From NCBI RefSeq assembly GCF_013394855.1, contig NZ_JABMLK010000002.1:992001-1056000 (forward strand): a stretch of DNA of 64,000 nt, in the 5' to 3' direction. The notes below the pieces were generated by a model. That model saw nothing but the letters and a program-made list of their open reading frames with translations, was not told the origin of the DNA and ran no database searches. Positions 1-9,189 of the stretch are shown here, piece by piece; within the stretch, counting starts at the first letter, position 1; every line of letters starts with the position of its first letter. The position numbers were made by a program, and so were the translations under genes. The stretch is from Limnobaculum xujianqingii (lineage in GTDB: Bacteria > Pseudomonadota > Gammaproteobacteria > Enterobacterales > Enterobacteriaceae).

Positions 1-275
1 CCACCGGTCCGGAAGTTGATGCCTATATGTCGCAGATTCAATCTGCGATCATGCGAAATTTTTATGATGCGCAACTGTACAGAGGCAAAACCTGTACGCT
101 GCGAATCAAGTTAGCACCAGATGGAACCTTGTTTAGTGTTCAGGCAGAAGGTGGGGATCCGGCGCTTTGTCAGGTTGCATTAGTTGCAGCAAGGCAAGCG
201 AAAATACCGAAACCACCATCAACTGCTGTGTATGAAAAGTTTAAAAACGCACCAATCGATTTTAAACCACAGTAA
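1..275 (+). CDS. tolA: TolA C-terminal domain (partial, 5' end outside window)
   Basis: The reading frame is already open at base 3 and runs to a TAA at 273-275, so this is the 3' end of a longer gene. The residues match domain III of TolA: a YD.QLY-type segment, CTLRIKLAPDG, GGDPALCQ, the KIPKPP motif and the terminal FKNAPIDFKP. This domain sits in the periplasm and contacts TolB, Pal and porins. Full TolA is an inner-membrane protein that transmits proton-motive force from TolQR to the outer membrane during division. The two cysteines (in CTLRI and ALCQ) are those that form the domain III disulfide in E. coli. tolB follows in the same direction, as in all Enterobacterales. The ATG at 27 is internal, not a start. 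Confidence 0.95.
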   Translation, partial: TGPEVDAYMSQIQSAIMRNFYDAQLYRGKTCTLRIKLAPDGTLFSVQAEGGDPALCQVALVAARQAKIPKPPSTAVYEKFKNAPIDFKPQ

Positions 276-416
276 CTGGAAGATAGATAAAGAGAAATTA
301 CGTTTTAGACTTGATTTCTGATTGGTTATAGCCAATATTTGAACGGTTTAAACGTTGTCACTTTGTTACAAACGAGCAATTTATCAAGGTCGTCAGACCG
401 GGATAAGGGAGAGAAC

Positions 417-1709
417 ATGAAGCATGCATTTCGACTAGCCATGGGTTTGCTGATTTTGTGGGCATCTGTGCTACACGCTGAAGTCAGAATTGTTATTACT
501 CAAGGCGTGGATTCAGCCAGACCAATTGGTGTGGTTCCATTTAAGTGGACTGGTACTGGCGCAGCGCCAGAAAATATCGCTGATATTATTGCTTCTGATT
601 TAAGAAACAGCGGCAAATTTAATCCATTGGCGGCTGAACGTAACCCTCAATCACCCACCACCGTTTCTGAAGTAACTCCGGCAGCATGGTCTGCTTTAGG
701 TATCGATGCGGTAGTGGTTGGACAAATTCAGCCAAGTGCTGATGGCGGTTATCTGGTCTCTTATCAATTGGTTGATACTTCAACGGCCAGCCCAACGGTT
801 TTATCGCAAAACCAATATAAGATCACTAAACAATGGTTACGCTTTGCGGCTCATACTGCCAGCGATGAAACCTTTGAAAAATTAACCGGTATTAAAGGCG
901 CATTCCGTACTCGTATTGCTTATGTAGTGCGTAAAGCGGGTGGTCAATTCCCTCATGAGCTGCGTGTGTCAGACTACGATGGTTTTAACCAATCCGTTGT
1001 TCACCGTTCACCAGAGCCGCTGATGTCTCCGGCCTGGTCTCCGGACGGTAGCAAAATTGCTTATGTAACTTTCGAAAGTGGTCGTTCTGAATTAGTGGTT
1101 CAGACATTATCCAACGGTGCAATTAAGCGCGTTGCTGCTTTCCCTCGTCACAACGGTGCTCCGGCATTCTCACCTGATGGTTCTAAACTGGCTTTTGCAT
1201 TATCAAAAGATGGCAGTTTGAACTTATATGTGATGAACTTAGCTTCAGGCCAAATTACTCAGGTGACTCGCAGTCGTAGTAACGACACTGAGCCATCCTG
1301 GTATCCGGATAACCAAACTCTGGCGTACACTTCTGACCAGGGTGGACGTCCACAAATTTATAAAGTGAATATTAACGGCGGTGCGCCGGTTCGCGTTTCC
1401 TGGGAAGGTGCTCAAAATCAAGACACGGATGTATCACCAGACGGTAAGTTTATGACTATGGTGAGCTCCGCGAATGGTCAACAGCACATCGCTAAATTAG
1501 ATCTGGACACAGGAGCGGTGCAAGTATTGACCGAAACCTTCCTGGATGAAACGCCGAGTATCGCACCTAACGGAACCATGATTATCTATAGTGCCACTGA
1601 AGGGCCGGGTAGCGTGTTACGTTTAGTTTCGACCGATGGGCGTTTTAAAGCGCGTCTTCCGGCAACTGAAGGTCAGGTTAAATTCCCTGCCTGGTCGCCG
1701 TATCTGTGA
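417..1709 (+). CDS. tolB: Tol-Pal system beta-propeller protein TolB
   Basis: Periplasmic TolB, 430 residues, the same length as in E. coli. The start at 417 is preferred over an in-frame ATG at 339, because a GGGAGAG ribosome site lies just upstream and the protein then opens with a Sec signal peptide (residues 1-21, cleavage after LHA). Mature TolB starts EVRIVI, the segment that binds TolA. Residues about 22-160 form the N-terminal alpha/beta domain. From about 200 on there are repeated SPDG.KIAY/W-type blades of the six-bladed propeller that binds Pal ([35 protein letters not shown]). It lies between tolA and pal in the expected operon. Confidence 0.97.
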   Translation: MKHAFRLAMGLLILWASVLHAEVRIVITQGVDSARPIGVVPFKWTGTGAAPENIADIIASDLRNSGKFNPLAAERNPQSPTTVSEVTPAAWSALGIDAVVVGQIQPSADGGYLVSYQLVDTSTASPTVLSQNQYKITKQWLRFAAHTASDETFEKLTGIKGAFRTRIAYVVRKAGGQFPHELRVSDYDGFNQSVVHRSPEPLMSPAWSPDGSKIAYVTFESGRSELVVQTLSNGAIKRVAAFPRHNGAPAFSPDGSKLAFALSKDGSLNLYVMNLASGQITQVTRSRSNDTEPSWYPDNQTLAYTSDQGGRPQIYKVNINGGAPVRVSWEGAQNQDTDVSPDGKFMTMVSSANGQQHIAKLDLDTGAVQVLTETFLDETPSIAPNGTMIIYSATEGPGSVLRLVSTDGRFKARLPATEGQVKFPAWSPYL

Positions 1710-1761
1710 TGCATGTTGTTAAAAATGTATGGCAATCTTATTTATTAAAGGATCGAGAAAA

Positions 1762-2274
1762 ATGCAACTGAATAAAGTGCTGAAGGGACTGATGTTTGCG
1801 TTACCTGTTATGGCTCTGGCTGCATGTAGCAGCAGTGGTTCTGACACTGATGGTAGCCAGTCAGGTATGGGTGCTAATGGCGGTTACGGTATGGGTGGCA
1901 ACAGTTCATCTCTGGATGAGCAAGCGCGTCTGACTCTGCAACAACTGCAAAGCAACAACATCGTTTACTTCGATTATGACAGCTACGATGTGCGTTCTGA
2001 TTTCGCTCAAATGCTGGATGCTCATGCAGCATTCCTGCGTTCAAACCCGTCTTACAAAGTGACTATCGAAGGTCATGCGGATGAGCGTGGTACTCCGGAA
2101 TACAACATCGCACTGGGCGAACGTCGTGCTAATGCGGTGAAGATGTATCTTCAGGGTAAAGGCGTATCTGGTGAGCAAATGGCTATCGTCTCTTATGGTA
2201 AAGAGAAACCTGCAGTGTTAGGTCATGACGAAGCTGCTTATGCTAAAAACCGTCGCGCAGTACTTGTTTACTAA
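1762..2274 (+). CDS. pal: Peptidoglycan-associated lipoprotein Pal
   Basis: 170-residue outer-membrane lipoprotein that anchors the outer membrane to peptidoglycan and is remodelled by TolB during constriction. The start at 1762 follows AGGATCGAGAAAA and gives a classic lipoprotein signal with lipobox LAAC (acylated Cys22). A Ser/Gly-rich linker (about residues 23-60) leads into an OmpA-like domain. That domain contains the peptidoglycan-binding core [13 protein letters not shown] and the following GERRA, with the expected Asp and Arg residues for meso-DAP binding. It is 52 bp downstream of tolB and 9 bp upstream of cpoB. Confidence 0.97.
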   Translation: MQLNKVLKGLMFALPVMALAACSSSGSDTDGSQSGMGANGGYGMGGNSSSLDEQARLTLQQLQSNNIVYFDYDSYDVRSDFAQMLDAHAAFLRSNPSYKVTIEGHADERGTPEYNIALGERRANAVKMYLQGKGVSGEQMAIVSYGKEKPAVLGHDEAAYAKNRRAVLVY

Positions 2275-2283
2275 GAGAAACTC

Positions 2284-3048
2284 ATGAACCGTAATTTCAG
2301 ATATCGTTTATTAGGTCTGTCGTTACTGGTTGGCATAGCAGCCCCTGGGGCTGCTATTGCTGCGTCAGATGATGAGCGCCTCACTCAGTTGGAGCGTATA
2401 TCTAACGCACATGGGCAGTTGCTGACTCAATTGCAGCAGCAATTGTCCGATTCGCAGAGAGATATTGATAGTCTGCGTGGCCAGATCCAAACCAATCAGT
2501 ATCAATTAGAACAAATTGTCGAACGACAAAAGATTATTTTGCAGCAGATAGATGAACTGGGCAGTAAAGGCGCTTCATCTGCGGCAAGTACTGCCAATAC
2601 GTCATCAGCCAGTACGGCTGCGACCGCAGGCGCAACAGCAAGCACTTCAACCGGTGCCGCGGCGGCCAGTAGTGGCAATGAAAAACAGGATTACGATAAT
2701 GCTGTAACCCTGGCTCTGGAGAAGAAGCAGTATGATGATGCTATCACTGCTTTCCAGAGTTTTGTAAAACAGTATCCCAATTCCAGTTATCAACCGAATG
2801 CTAATTACTGGCTTGGACAACTGAATTACAACAAAGGCAAAAAAGATGATGCGTCATACTATTTTGCTACCGTAGTAAAAAATTATCCTAAATCACCTAA
2901 AGCTTCTGAATCAATGCTGAAAGTCGGCATTATCATGCAGGAAAAAGGGGAGAAGGATAAAGCTAAAGCGGTGTATCAGCGTATTATTTCCCTGTATGCG
3001 AACAGCGCCAGCGCTAAACAAGCAGAGAAACGTTTAAGCGCTCTGTAA
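2284..3048 (+). CDS. cpoB: Cell division coordinator CpoB (YbgF)
   Basis: 254-residue periplasmic protein that links Tol-Pal activity to PBP1B-LpoB septal peptidoglycan synthesis. A Sec signal peptide covers residues 1-26 (AIA before ASDD). Residues about 30-95 are Gln/Leu-rich heptads forming the trimerisation coiled coil. Residues about 96-132 are an Ala/Ser/Thr-rich low-complexity linker. Residues about 133-254 contain TPR motifs (NANYWLGQLNYNKG, ASESMLKVGIIMQEKG). It is the last gene of the tol-pal operon, starting 9 bp after pal; AGAGAAACTC provides a weak ribosome site. Confidence 0.95.
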   Translation: MNRNFRYRLLGLSLLVGIAAPGAAIAASDDERLTQLERISNAHGQLLTQLQQQLSDSQRDIDSLRGQIQTNQYQLEQIVERQKIILQQIDELGSKGASSAASTANTSSASTAATAGATASTSTGAAAASSGNEKQDYDNAVTLALEKKQYDDAITAFQSFVKQYPNSSYQPNANYWLGQLNYNKGKKDDASYYFATVVKNYPKSPKASESMLKVGIIMQEKGEKDKAKAVYQRIISLYANSASAKQAEKRLSAL

Positions 3049-3258
3049 GCTTTTGGTTATTATAATCTGCCTGTATTTTTATCAGATTGGCTATTTTATG
3101 AGGTCAGATGGGTAAAGATCAGGCAGTTAGATGCCGAAAGGGAAAATTTTTGTTGCACAAATTCCAGAAGTGATTAATATAAGCCGCCGTTGCAGGGGAT
3201 AACTGGATACAGCATCCGCATGTAACAGATAGCAAATTAGTAAAGATAGTAAAGCTTA

Positions 3259-3334
3259 GGGTCGTTAGCTCAGTCGGTAGAGCAGTTGACTTTTAATCAA
3301 TTGGTCGCAGGTTCGAATCCTGCACGACCCACCA
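3259..3334 (+). tRNA. tRNA-Lys (anticodon TTT)
   Basis: 76-nt cloverleaf with encoded CCA. The acceptor stem GGGTCGT pairs with ACGACCC. The D-arm is GCTC..GAGC, the anticodon loop is CTTTTAA (anticodon TTT) and the T-arm includes GGTTCGAATCC. It is identical over all 76 nt to the copy at 3391. E. coli has a lysT/valT-type tRNA cluster at the same place downstream of cpoB. Confidence 0.97.
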
Positions 3335-3390
3335 TCTAAGCCATTTCATCTTGATTTATTTCGTTGTTATCACTATCAGATATCAATAAT

Positions 3391-3466
3391 GGGTCGTTAG
3401 CTCAGTCGGTAGAGCAGTTGACTTTTAATCAATTGGTCGCAGGTTCGAATCCTGCACGACCCACCA
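3391..3466 (+). tRNA. tRNA-Lys (anticodon TTT), second copy
   Basis: Identical in sequence to the tRNA at 3259 and separated from it by 56 bp, so the two are probably one transcript. A short GCGC stem followed by eight T (about 3477-3498) is a likely terminator. Its 3' end plus terminator is duplicated again at 3602-3669. Confidence 0.97.
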
Positions 3467-3669
3467 TTATTGAACAGGCGCTTATGGCGCTTTTTTTTAT
3501 GTCTGAAAATCGTGGGGATGAAGAACCCAGGGTTCGAGTCGAACGTAGTGAGACAACGTTGCCAACGGCAACGGCCCGAAGGGCGAGGCCACAGGCCGAG
3601 TAATCCTGCACGACCCACCATTATTGAACAGGCGCCTAAGGCGCTTTTTTTATGTCTGAAAATCGTGGG
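3448..3669 (+). repeat. Duplicated tRNA-Lys 3' end plus terminator flanking an array of small hairpins
   Basis: The 70 bp at 3448-3517 (tRNA T-arm/acceptor 3' side, CCA, terminator, ATGTCTGAAAATCGTGGG) recurs almost unchanged at 3602-3669. The first terminator stem reads GCGC-TTATG-GCGC and the second GCGCC-TAA-GGCGC. The 84 bp between (3518-3601) contain four consecutive three-base-loop hairpins: GTTCG-AGT-CGAAC (3532-3544), GTTGCC-AAC-GGCAAC (3558-3572), GCCC-GAA-GGGC (3574-3584) and GGCC-ACA-GGCC (3587-3597). The unit looks like a third tRNA-Lys copy whose body was replaced. The 5' acceptor and anticodon arms are absent, so it cannot be a functional tRNA. Confidence 0.85.
3640..3658 (+). 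terminator. Terminator of the duplicated tRNA 3' fragment
   Basis: A GCGCC-TAA-GGCGC stem followed by seven T. It is a near copy of the terminator behind the second tRNA-Lys. Confidence 0.7.
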
Positions 3670-3932
3670 AAGCATTATCCCTGCAATATTTTTATTTGTT
3701 AACCTTGCCAATACCTAACTTGTATAAGCCTTCTGCGAACTGAATGGCTCTGTCAGTGTTTGTTGTCCTGAAGAGATGAATTGTATCTCTTACATTCTTT
3801 AAAACGCTCAGAAATGGAATAGAAGGCTGTCAGCTGGTATGTGTTGAATAAACAGCAAACTGATTTATTAATTACAAGAAGTAGAGGTGCAGTTTGAGCT
3901 GCACCTCCAATGGTCAAGGCACCAATATTTGA

Positions 3933-4190
3933 CTATTGGTTATCTAACTGAGGGCGAACCGCTCGTAACCCAGCCATGGTAATGCGGTAAGGCTGACTGT
4001 TAACTGATTTGATCAGCTTTTTACGTTTCAGTTTACCGAAAGTATCCAGAGAGCAGTCGCTGAGTAAATATCCCTCACGGGAATAACATTCAACGGAAGT
4101 GACACGACCAGAAATGTCGCGAATATAAGTGATACGTCCACCTTTAGCGAGAACGTGAAGGGTACGTTGTTCTTGACGAGAAATATTCAT
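3933..4190 (-). CDS. yjhX: YjhX family toxin-like protein (UPF0386)
   Basis: 85 residues, the usual length for YjhX, opening [17 protein letters not shown] and ending [10 protein letters not shown]. Internal blocks typical of the family are [16 protein letters not shown] and [14 protein letters not shown]. The fold is expected to be a small winged-helix-like domain. In E. coli, YjhX is proposed as the toxin of a YjhX-YjhQ pair, YjhQ being an acetyltransferase-fold protein. Here no yjhQ-like gene is next to it, so either it is an orphan or the toxin label does not fit. It is monocistronic between the tRNA-Lys locus and aroG, with its own 500-bp upstream region. Confidence 0.85.
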   Translation of the reverse strand: MNISRQEQRTLHVLAKGGRITYIRDISGRVTSVECYSREGYLLSDCSLDTFGKLKRKKLIKSVNSQPYRITMAGLRAVRPQLDNQ

Positions 4191-4690
4191 ACTGGAAAAA
4201 CCTGTTAATCATCATGGGCAAACCTGCAAAACACAAAGTGTTCGCATCCTGTTTTAGCGCATTGATAATCAGCCCGACGTAAGGTCGCGGGTGTCTGATT
4301 ATCTGATGATTACATTCTCCAGCATCAAGCCTCTAATTGAATTTAAAAGGTATTTACGGGGCGCATAATAACACAGGTTTTTTGTGTGGGAAATCTGGCT
4401 AATAAGAGATTGTGAGCCAGATTACAGGTTAAACCGTTTGTTTTTGCAGCTATGGAACGTAATTTCAGAATGCAATTTTCAGTTTTTCAAACACATTGCC
4501 ACTAAAAGAACGGCTTTTTATGGTGCTTTAGTTTATAAGGCTCATCTTTGACTATACAAAACCACACTATTGCTGACTTTTACCATGTAATTATCTTTAA
4601 TAAATAATGTCTGTTTATCCGGTTGTTTGAAGGCAGGGGATTGTTGTAGGCTGTAATATTGTTGTTTGATTAGACACCGGATGGGTAAAA
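4191..4690. other. 500-bp intergenic region with two inverted repeats
   Basis: No convincing ORF. It separates divergent yjhX and aroG and must hold both promoters. One inverted repeat is GATAATCAG (4264-4272) with CTGATTATC (4295-4303), enclosing a second imperfect stem CCCGAC/GTCGcGGG. Another is AATCTGGCT (4392-4400) with AGCCAGATT (4415-4423). Neither has a T-run placed as in a terminator, so they may be operators or RNA leader structures. I did not find a convincing TyrR box, although E. coli aroG has one. Confidence 0.6.
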
Positions 4691-5746
4691 ATGAACTACC
4701 AAAATGATGATATAAGAATAAAAGAGATTAATGAGCTGTTACCTCCGGTTGCGTTACTGGAGAAGTTTCCTGCTACGGAGAAGGCTGCTTTAACTGTCGC
4801 TGCTTCCCGCGAGGCGATCCATAATATTCTGGCGGGTGAAGACGATCGCCTGCTGGTGGTGATTGGACCTTGCTCTATTCATGATATTGATGCAGCCCTT
4901 GAATATTCCCGTCGTCTGGCAGAAGTGCGTAAGCGTTTAGATAAAGACCTGGAAATTGTTATGCGAGTTTATTTTGAAAAACCGCGTACTACTGTGGGTT
5001 GGAAAGGATTAATTAACGATCCTAATTTGGATAACAGCTACCAGATTAATGATGGTTTACGTATTGCACGTAAGCTATTGCTGGATATAAATGATAGTGG
5101 CCTGCCAACCGCCGGTGAGTTTCTTGATATGATCACACCACAGTATCTGGCGGATTTGATGAGCTGGGGAGCTATTGGTGCACGTACTACTGAGTCACAG
5201 GTTCATCGTGAATTGGCATCGGGTCTATCCTGTCCGGTTGGTTTTAAGAATGGAACCGACGGCACAATTAAAGTGGCGATTGACGCCATCAATGCTGCCG
5301 GTGCGCCACACTGTTTTCTGTCCGTGACCAAATATGGTCATTCGGCTATTGTGAATACCCGTGGTAATCATGATTGCCATATCATCCTGCGTGGTGGTAA
5401 AGCGCCAAATTACAGCCCTGAAGACGTGAAGAACGTTAAAGAGAGCCTGAATAAAGCGAAGTTACCGCTCAACGTCATGATCGACTTCAGCCATGCTAAC
5501 AGCTGTAAACAGTATAAAAAACAGATGGAAGTGTGCGAGAGCGTGTGCCAGCAAGTTGCCGGTGGTGATAGTGCAATTACCGGGGTGATGGTTGAAAGCC
5601 ATTTGGTGGAAGGTGTTCAAAACCTGGAAAGCGGCGAACCATTAATCTATGGTCAGAGTGTTACCGATGCCTGTATCGGCTGGGATGATACCGAACTTCT
5701 ACTGCAAAATCTGGCGTACGCGGTTCAGGCCCGTCGCGGTAAGTAA
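4691..5746 (+). CDS. aroG: 3-deoxy-7-phosphoheptulonate synthase, Phe-sensitive type
   Basis: 351 residues (E. coli AroG is 350). It catalyses the first step of the shikimate pathway: phosphoenolpyruvate plus erythrose-4-phosphate to DAHP, in the cytoplasm. Family signatures are VVIGPCSIHD, the metal-site Cys region, RVYFEKPRTTVGWKGLINDP, GARTTESQ.HRELASGL, KNGTDG and DFSHANS.KQ. The N-terminal YQNDDIRIKEINELLPP segment takes part in feedback control and resembles AroG more than AroF or AroH. The ATG at 4691 gives a full-length protein; no strong Shine-Dalgarno is visible (GGATGGGTAAAA). A strong terminator follows. Confidence 0.95.
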   Translation: MNYQNDDIRIKEINELLPPVALLEKFPATEKAALTVAASREAIHNILAGEDDRLLVVIGPCSIHDIDAALEYSRRLAEVRKRLDKDLEIVMRVYFEKPRTTVGWKGLINDPNLDNSYQINDGLRIARKLLLDINDSGLPTAGEFLDMITPQYLADLMSWGAIGARTTESQVHRELASGLSCPVGFKNGTDGTIKVAIDAINAAGAPHCFLSVTKYGHSAIVNTRGNHDCHIILRGGKAPNYSPEDVKNVKESLNKAKLPLNVMIDFSHANSCKQYKKQMEVCESVCQQVAGGDSAITGVMVESHLVEGVQNLESGEPLIYGQSVTDACIGWDDTELLLQNLAYAVQARRGK

Positions 5747-5770
5747 TATCACGTAGGTTAATTTTGTTTC

Positions 5771-5801
5771 AGTAGGAGAACATTAGTTCTCCTACTTTTA
5801 T
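5771..5801 (+). terminator. Rho-independent terminator after aroG
   Basis: A perfect 10-bp stem, AGTAGGAGAA with TTCTCCTACT, and a six-base loop, followed by TTTAT. Confidence 0.85.
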
Positions 5802-5811
5802 CGTATTAGTG

Positions 5812-5970
5812 TCAATCGTTGGGAGAGGGTGCCGTGGGGGTCGACTTGGCGTAAGCCAACGAAGTGCCCGTAGGCAGCCTAGGCCCGACGCACTATGAAC
5901 TTAAGTACAATGGTTTTCCGGCCGAGCAAAAAGGTAATATAAGTACTTTGTTTTTGCGGCCGGAATATCC
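5812..5970 (+). repeat. Dispersed intergenic repeat, copy A
   Basis: About 160 bp between aroG and gpmA, related to 23833-23990 and 42807-42964 (both inverted relative to this copy) and to the truncated copy at 39942-40040. The left part has GGGTCGACTTGGC-GTAA-GCCAACGAAG, a TTGGC/GCCAA hairpin. The right part is a long imperfect hairpin with arms TTCCGGCCG and CGGCCGGAA at about 5916-5967, extended by CAAAAA/TTTTTG. No ORF. Together with its flanks it fills the gene-free stretch 5747-6056. Confidence 0.8.
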
Positions 5971-6056
5971 GCTGAAATTGAAGTAAATTAGTTTATTAAC
6001 GATACGGCAGGAGAGCGATAACTCCTACTTAGCATGATAAACTAATGTGATAATAA

Positions 6057-6809
6057 CTACTTCGCCTTACCCTGATTAGCCACCGCCGCAGCCTTCGCTG
6101 CAATCTCATCTGCATCACCAAGATAGTAGTGCTTAATCGGATTCATATTCTCATCAAACTCATATACCAAAGGTACGCCGGTTGGAATATTGAGTTCCAG
6201 AATTTCATCCTCAGTCATATTATCCAGATATTTCACCAGAGCACGGATAGAATTACCGTGAGCAGCAATAATCACACGCTCGCCACTGGCAATACGCGGT
6301 TTGATAACGTCACTCCAGTAAGGGATCACTCGCTCAATGGTGGTAGCCAGACTTTCAGTGACCGGCAATTCGGCTGGTTTTAGTTTGGCATAACGCGGGT
6401 CGTGGCCAGGATATCGTTCATCCTCTTTGGTTAGCTCCGGAGGCGTAATGGCAAAACCACGACGCCAAAGCTTAACCTGTTCGTCACCATACTTTTGTGC
6501 GGTTTCCGCTTTATTCAGCCCTTGCAGAGCACCATAGTGACGCTCATTCAGCTTCCAGGATTTCTCAACAGGCAGCCACTGGGCTTCCATCTTATCTAAA
6601 ATGCTCCACAGCGTATGAATTGCTCTTTTCAACACAGAGGTATAAGCAAAATCAAAGGCAAAACCTTCCGCTTTTAACAGCTCACCGGCCTGGGCGGCTT
6701 CAGCTCTGCCTTTATCGGAAAGTTCTACGTCAGTCCAACCGGTAAAACGGTTCTCTTTATTCCACTCACTTTCACCGTGTCTGACGAGAACTAGTTTTGT
6801 TACAGCCAT
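6057..6809 (-). CDS. gpmA: 2,3-bisphosphoglycerate-dependent phosphoglycerate mutase
   Basis: 250 residues, the normal GpmA length. It interconverts 3- and 2-phosphoglycerate in glycolysis. The phospho-acceptor is His11 in the VRHGESEWN motif; other signatures are [28 protein letters not shown] and the second catalytic His in [10 protein letters not shown]. The ATG at 6809 follows GGAGATAAC. A Fur-type box lies about 30 bp upstream. It is a single-gene unit; copy A of the dispersed repeat lies downstream. Confidence 0.97.
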   Translation of the reverse strand: MAVTKLVLVRHGESEWNKENRFTGWTDVELSDKGRAEAAQAGELLKAEGFAFDFAYTSVLKRAIHTLWSILDKMEAQWLPVEKSWKLNERHYGALQGLNKAETAQKYGDEQVKLWRRGFAITPPELTKEDERYPGHDPRYAKLKPAELPVTESLATTIERVIPYWSDVIKPRIASGERVIIAAHGNSIRALVKYLDNMTEDEILELNIPTGVPLVYEFDENMNPIKHYYLGDADEIAAKAAAVANQGKAK

Positions 6810-6836
6810 CGTTATCTCCTTTCCATATATTTACTA

Positions 6837-6855
6837 AATGATAATGATTATCACT
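6837..6855 (-). promoter_or_regulatory. Probable Fur box upstream of gpmA
   Basis: AATGATAATGATTATCACT closely matches the 19-bp Fur consensus built from GATAAT hexamers. It lies 28-46 bp ahead of the gpmA start. E. coli gpmA is reported to be Fur-controlled, which supports the assignment. Confidence 0.75.
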
Positions 6856-6936
6856 ATACTCTTATTAAAATAAATTCAAATAGAAGGGTATGACTTAATG
6901 ATAGATGAAGTTATCCATAACGAGGCAAATCAGAAC

Positions 6937-6978
6937 AGCAAAAAGCCCGAAATCATCAGTGATATCGGGCTTTTTGCT
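6937..6978 (-). terminator. Bidirectional terminator below the gal operon
   Basis: AGCAAAAAGCCCGA pairs with TCGGGCTTTTTGCT around a 14-base loop. It lies just past galM, with a T-run in both directions. Confidence 0.85.
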
Positions 6979-7000
6979 TAGAGGCTAACCATAGTGATAG

Positions 7001-8044
7001 TTAAGCCAAATCAAATTGATAGACAGTTGAAGAGCGGTAGGTTTGCTTTGGTGCGAGCCAACAGTCAGGCTGTGGCCATTCAGGATGATTAGGACTGTCT
7101 GGCAAAAATTCGCTTTCCAGAGCGACACCGGCAAAGCTGTCATAAGTTTTGCCATCACGGGACGGTGTGCCCTGCAAAAAGTTACCGCTATACAGCTGAA
7201 GTGCAGGTTTAGTGGTGAATACGCTCATCTTCACTTTATTATCTGCCGACCACAATAAAGCAGCGGGATGTTCCCCACTATGACATTCCGGAGATAACAG
7301 GTAAGCATGGTCATAGCCGCTGACTTTTTGCTGGTATTCATCGGTCAGGAAATCTTGCATCAGAGTTTTAGGCTGACGAAAATCCATACTTAAGCCATTA
7401 ACCTGCGTAAGATCTGCATCAGGAATGCCTTCACTATTTACGGGTAAAAAGTAGTCAGCATTAATTTGCAGTCGATGGTGACGACTGTCCTGATTTTTAC
7501 CGTCCAGGTTGAAATAGGCGTGATTGGTAAGATTGACCGGGCAATCACGGTTGACAGTAGCCAGATAGCTAATCTCTATGCGATTGGTTTCCGTCAGAGT
7601 ATAGGTAACTTCTGCAGTAAGGTTACCCGGATAGCCATTGTCGCCATCGGCAGAATAGATCTTAAACGTTACCGATTGGTTACTCTGGCTTTCAATCGTC
7701 CAGCGGCGCTGATCAAAACTGCTGGCTCCACCGTGCAACTGATGAGTTCCCTGATTAGCAACCAGCGTGGTTTGAATACCCTGACGACTCAACCTTGAAT
7801 TAGCAATCCGGTTGGCGTAACGGCCTACGGTAGCGCCAAGATAGGCACTTTGATGCAGGTAATCTTCTGGTTTACTGCAACCCAGAAGTAATTCACGTAC
7901 TGAACCATCGCCCATAGGCAGGCGAAAAGAGAGCCAGGTCGCTCCCCAATCCATCATTTGAGCCTGAGAACCCGATTGGTTCGTCAAGGTAACAATATGG
8001 AATGGCTGACCATCTGGGGCCAGCGCCGCAGTTGTTTCTAACAT
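7001..8044 (-). CDS. galM: Galactose-1-epimerase (mutarotase)
   Basis: 347 residues when started at the ATG at 8044 ([15 protein letters not shown], aligning with the E. coli start). A longer frame from 8071 would run further into galK and is rejected. It interconverts beta- and alpha-D-galactose ahead of galactokinase. Markers are [26 protein letters not shown], the catalytic His in [12 protein letters not shown] and the catalytic Glu in [17 protein letters not shown]. It is the last gene of galETKM and overlaps the end of galK by 7 bp, suggesting translational coupling. Confidence 0.95.
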   Translation of the reverse strand: MLETTAALAPDGQPFHIVTLTNQSGSQAQMMDWGATWLSFRLPMGDGSVRELLLGCSKPEDYLHQSAYLGATVGRYANRIANSRLSRQGIQTTLVANQGTHQLHGGASSFDQRRWTIESQSNQSVTFKIYSADGDNGYPGNLTAEVTYTLTETNRIEISYLATVNRDCPVNLTNHAYFNLDGKNQDSRHHRLQINADYFLPVNSEGIPDADLTQVNGLSMDFRQPKTLMQDFLTDEYQQKVSGYDHAYLLSPECHSGEHPAALLWSADNKVKMSVFTTKPALQLYSGNFLQGTPSRDGKTYDSFAGVALESEFLPDSPNHPEWPQPDCWLAPKQTYRSSTVYQFDLA

Positions 8045-9189
8045 GTTCCAGCTCCTTCGGACGCCCGGCAAATATAGAACACTTCTTTCATACCGGTTTG
8101 CTGATGATATTGTTGATGTACTGCCTGGCGGATTTCATCCACTAAAGTCTGTGGGGCCAGCGCCACAATACAGCCACCGAAACCACCGCCGGTCATACGT
8201 ACACCACCGCGGTTGCCAATAATTGGCTTAATAATCTCCACCAGAGTATCAATGGCAGGAACAGTAATTTCGAAATCATCACGCATTGAAATATGTGATT
8301 CAGCCATCAGGCGGCCCAGTTTCGGTAGGTCACCCGCGGCCAGAGCATCAGCAGCAGCCAGAGTACGGGCATTCTCAGTGATGACATGACGGGCTCGTTT
8401 AAATACCAACGGATCCAGATTGGCTTTAGCGGCATTCAACTGTTCAATCGTTACATCGCGCAATGCCGTTACATTAAAGAAGTCGGCTGCTGCTTCACAC
8501 TGTTTGCGACGGGTATTGTATTCACTATCAACCAGCCCACGCTTTACGTTGGAGTTGATGATAATCACCGCCATGTCATCAGGCATAGAGACCGCTTTAG
8601 TCTTCAGACTACGGCAATCAATCAGCAGGGCATGATCTTTTTTGCCCAGAGAAGAGATTAGCTGATCCATAATGCCACAGTTACAACCTACAAACTGATT
8701 CTCAGCCTGCTGGCCGTTCAGCGCCAGCGCTACGCCATCCAGCGGTAATTGATACAGCACCTGAAAAGCTTTACCAACGGCTACTTCCAATGAGGCAGAA
8801 GAGCTTAAACCTGCCCCCTGCGGTACATTACCACCGATCACCAGATCGGCACCACCAAACCCTGGTGCACGTTGTTGCAGAAACAGAATCACTCCGCGGA
8901 TATAGTTAGCCCACATATATTCAGGATGGGAAGCAATATCCTCACCAAGAGTAAAGCTATCCTGCTGATTGTGATAATCAGCAGCAACTACCCGGACTAA
9001 ATTATCATCGCGTTTAGCACAACTAATTACCGTTTGATAATCAATGGCACAAGGCAGAACAAAACCGTCGTTATAATCGGTGTGCTCACCGATCAGATTG
9101 ACCCTTCCCGGTGCCTGAATAGTGGTATCAGGGAGATAACCAAACTGTTGTTGAAAAATAGCCTGGGTTTTTTGCTTTAAATCACTCAT
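8038..9189 (-). CDS. galK: Galactokinase
   Basis: 383 residues (E. coli 382). It phosphorylates alpha-D-galactose at C1 with ATP. GHMP-kinase motifs are the substrate loop [20 protein letters not shown], the ATP-binding [15 protein letters not shown], the catalytic Asp region [12 protein letters not shown] and the C-terminal [11 protein letters not shown]. The start overlaps galT by 4 bp (ATGA), as usual in coupled operons. Confidence 0.97.
   Translation of the reverse strand: MSDLKQKTQAIFQQQFGYLPDTTIQAPGRVNLIGEHTDYNDGFVLPCAIDYQTVISCAKRDDNLVRVVAADYHNQQDSFTLGEDIASHPEYMWANYIRGVILFLQQRAPGFGGADLVIGGNVPQGAGLSSSASLEVAVGKAFQVLYQLPLDGVALALNGQQAENQFVGCNCGIMDQLISSLGKKDHALLIDCRSLKTKAVSMPDDMAVIIINSNVKRGLVDSEYNTRRKQCEAAADFFNVTALRDVTIEQLNAAKANLDPLVFKRARHVITENARTLAAADALAAGDLPKLGRLMAESHISMRDDFEITVPAIDTLVEIIKPIIGNRGGVRMTGGGFGGCIVALAPQTLVDEIRQAVHQQYHQQTGMKEVFYICRASEGAGTC

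Noticed and set aside
3397..3718. Several 60-104 residue ORFs over the tRNA-Lys region on both strands
   Set aside because: They are translations of tRNA genes, terminators and the hairpin array; no ribosome sites or family resemblance.
4600..4690. TyrR box in front of aroG
   Set aside because: The TGTAATATTG-type sequence there does not match TGTAAA-N6-TTTACA well enough to claim a site.
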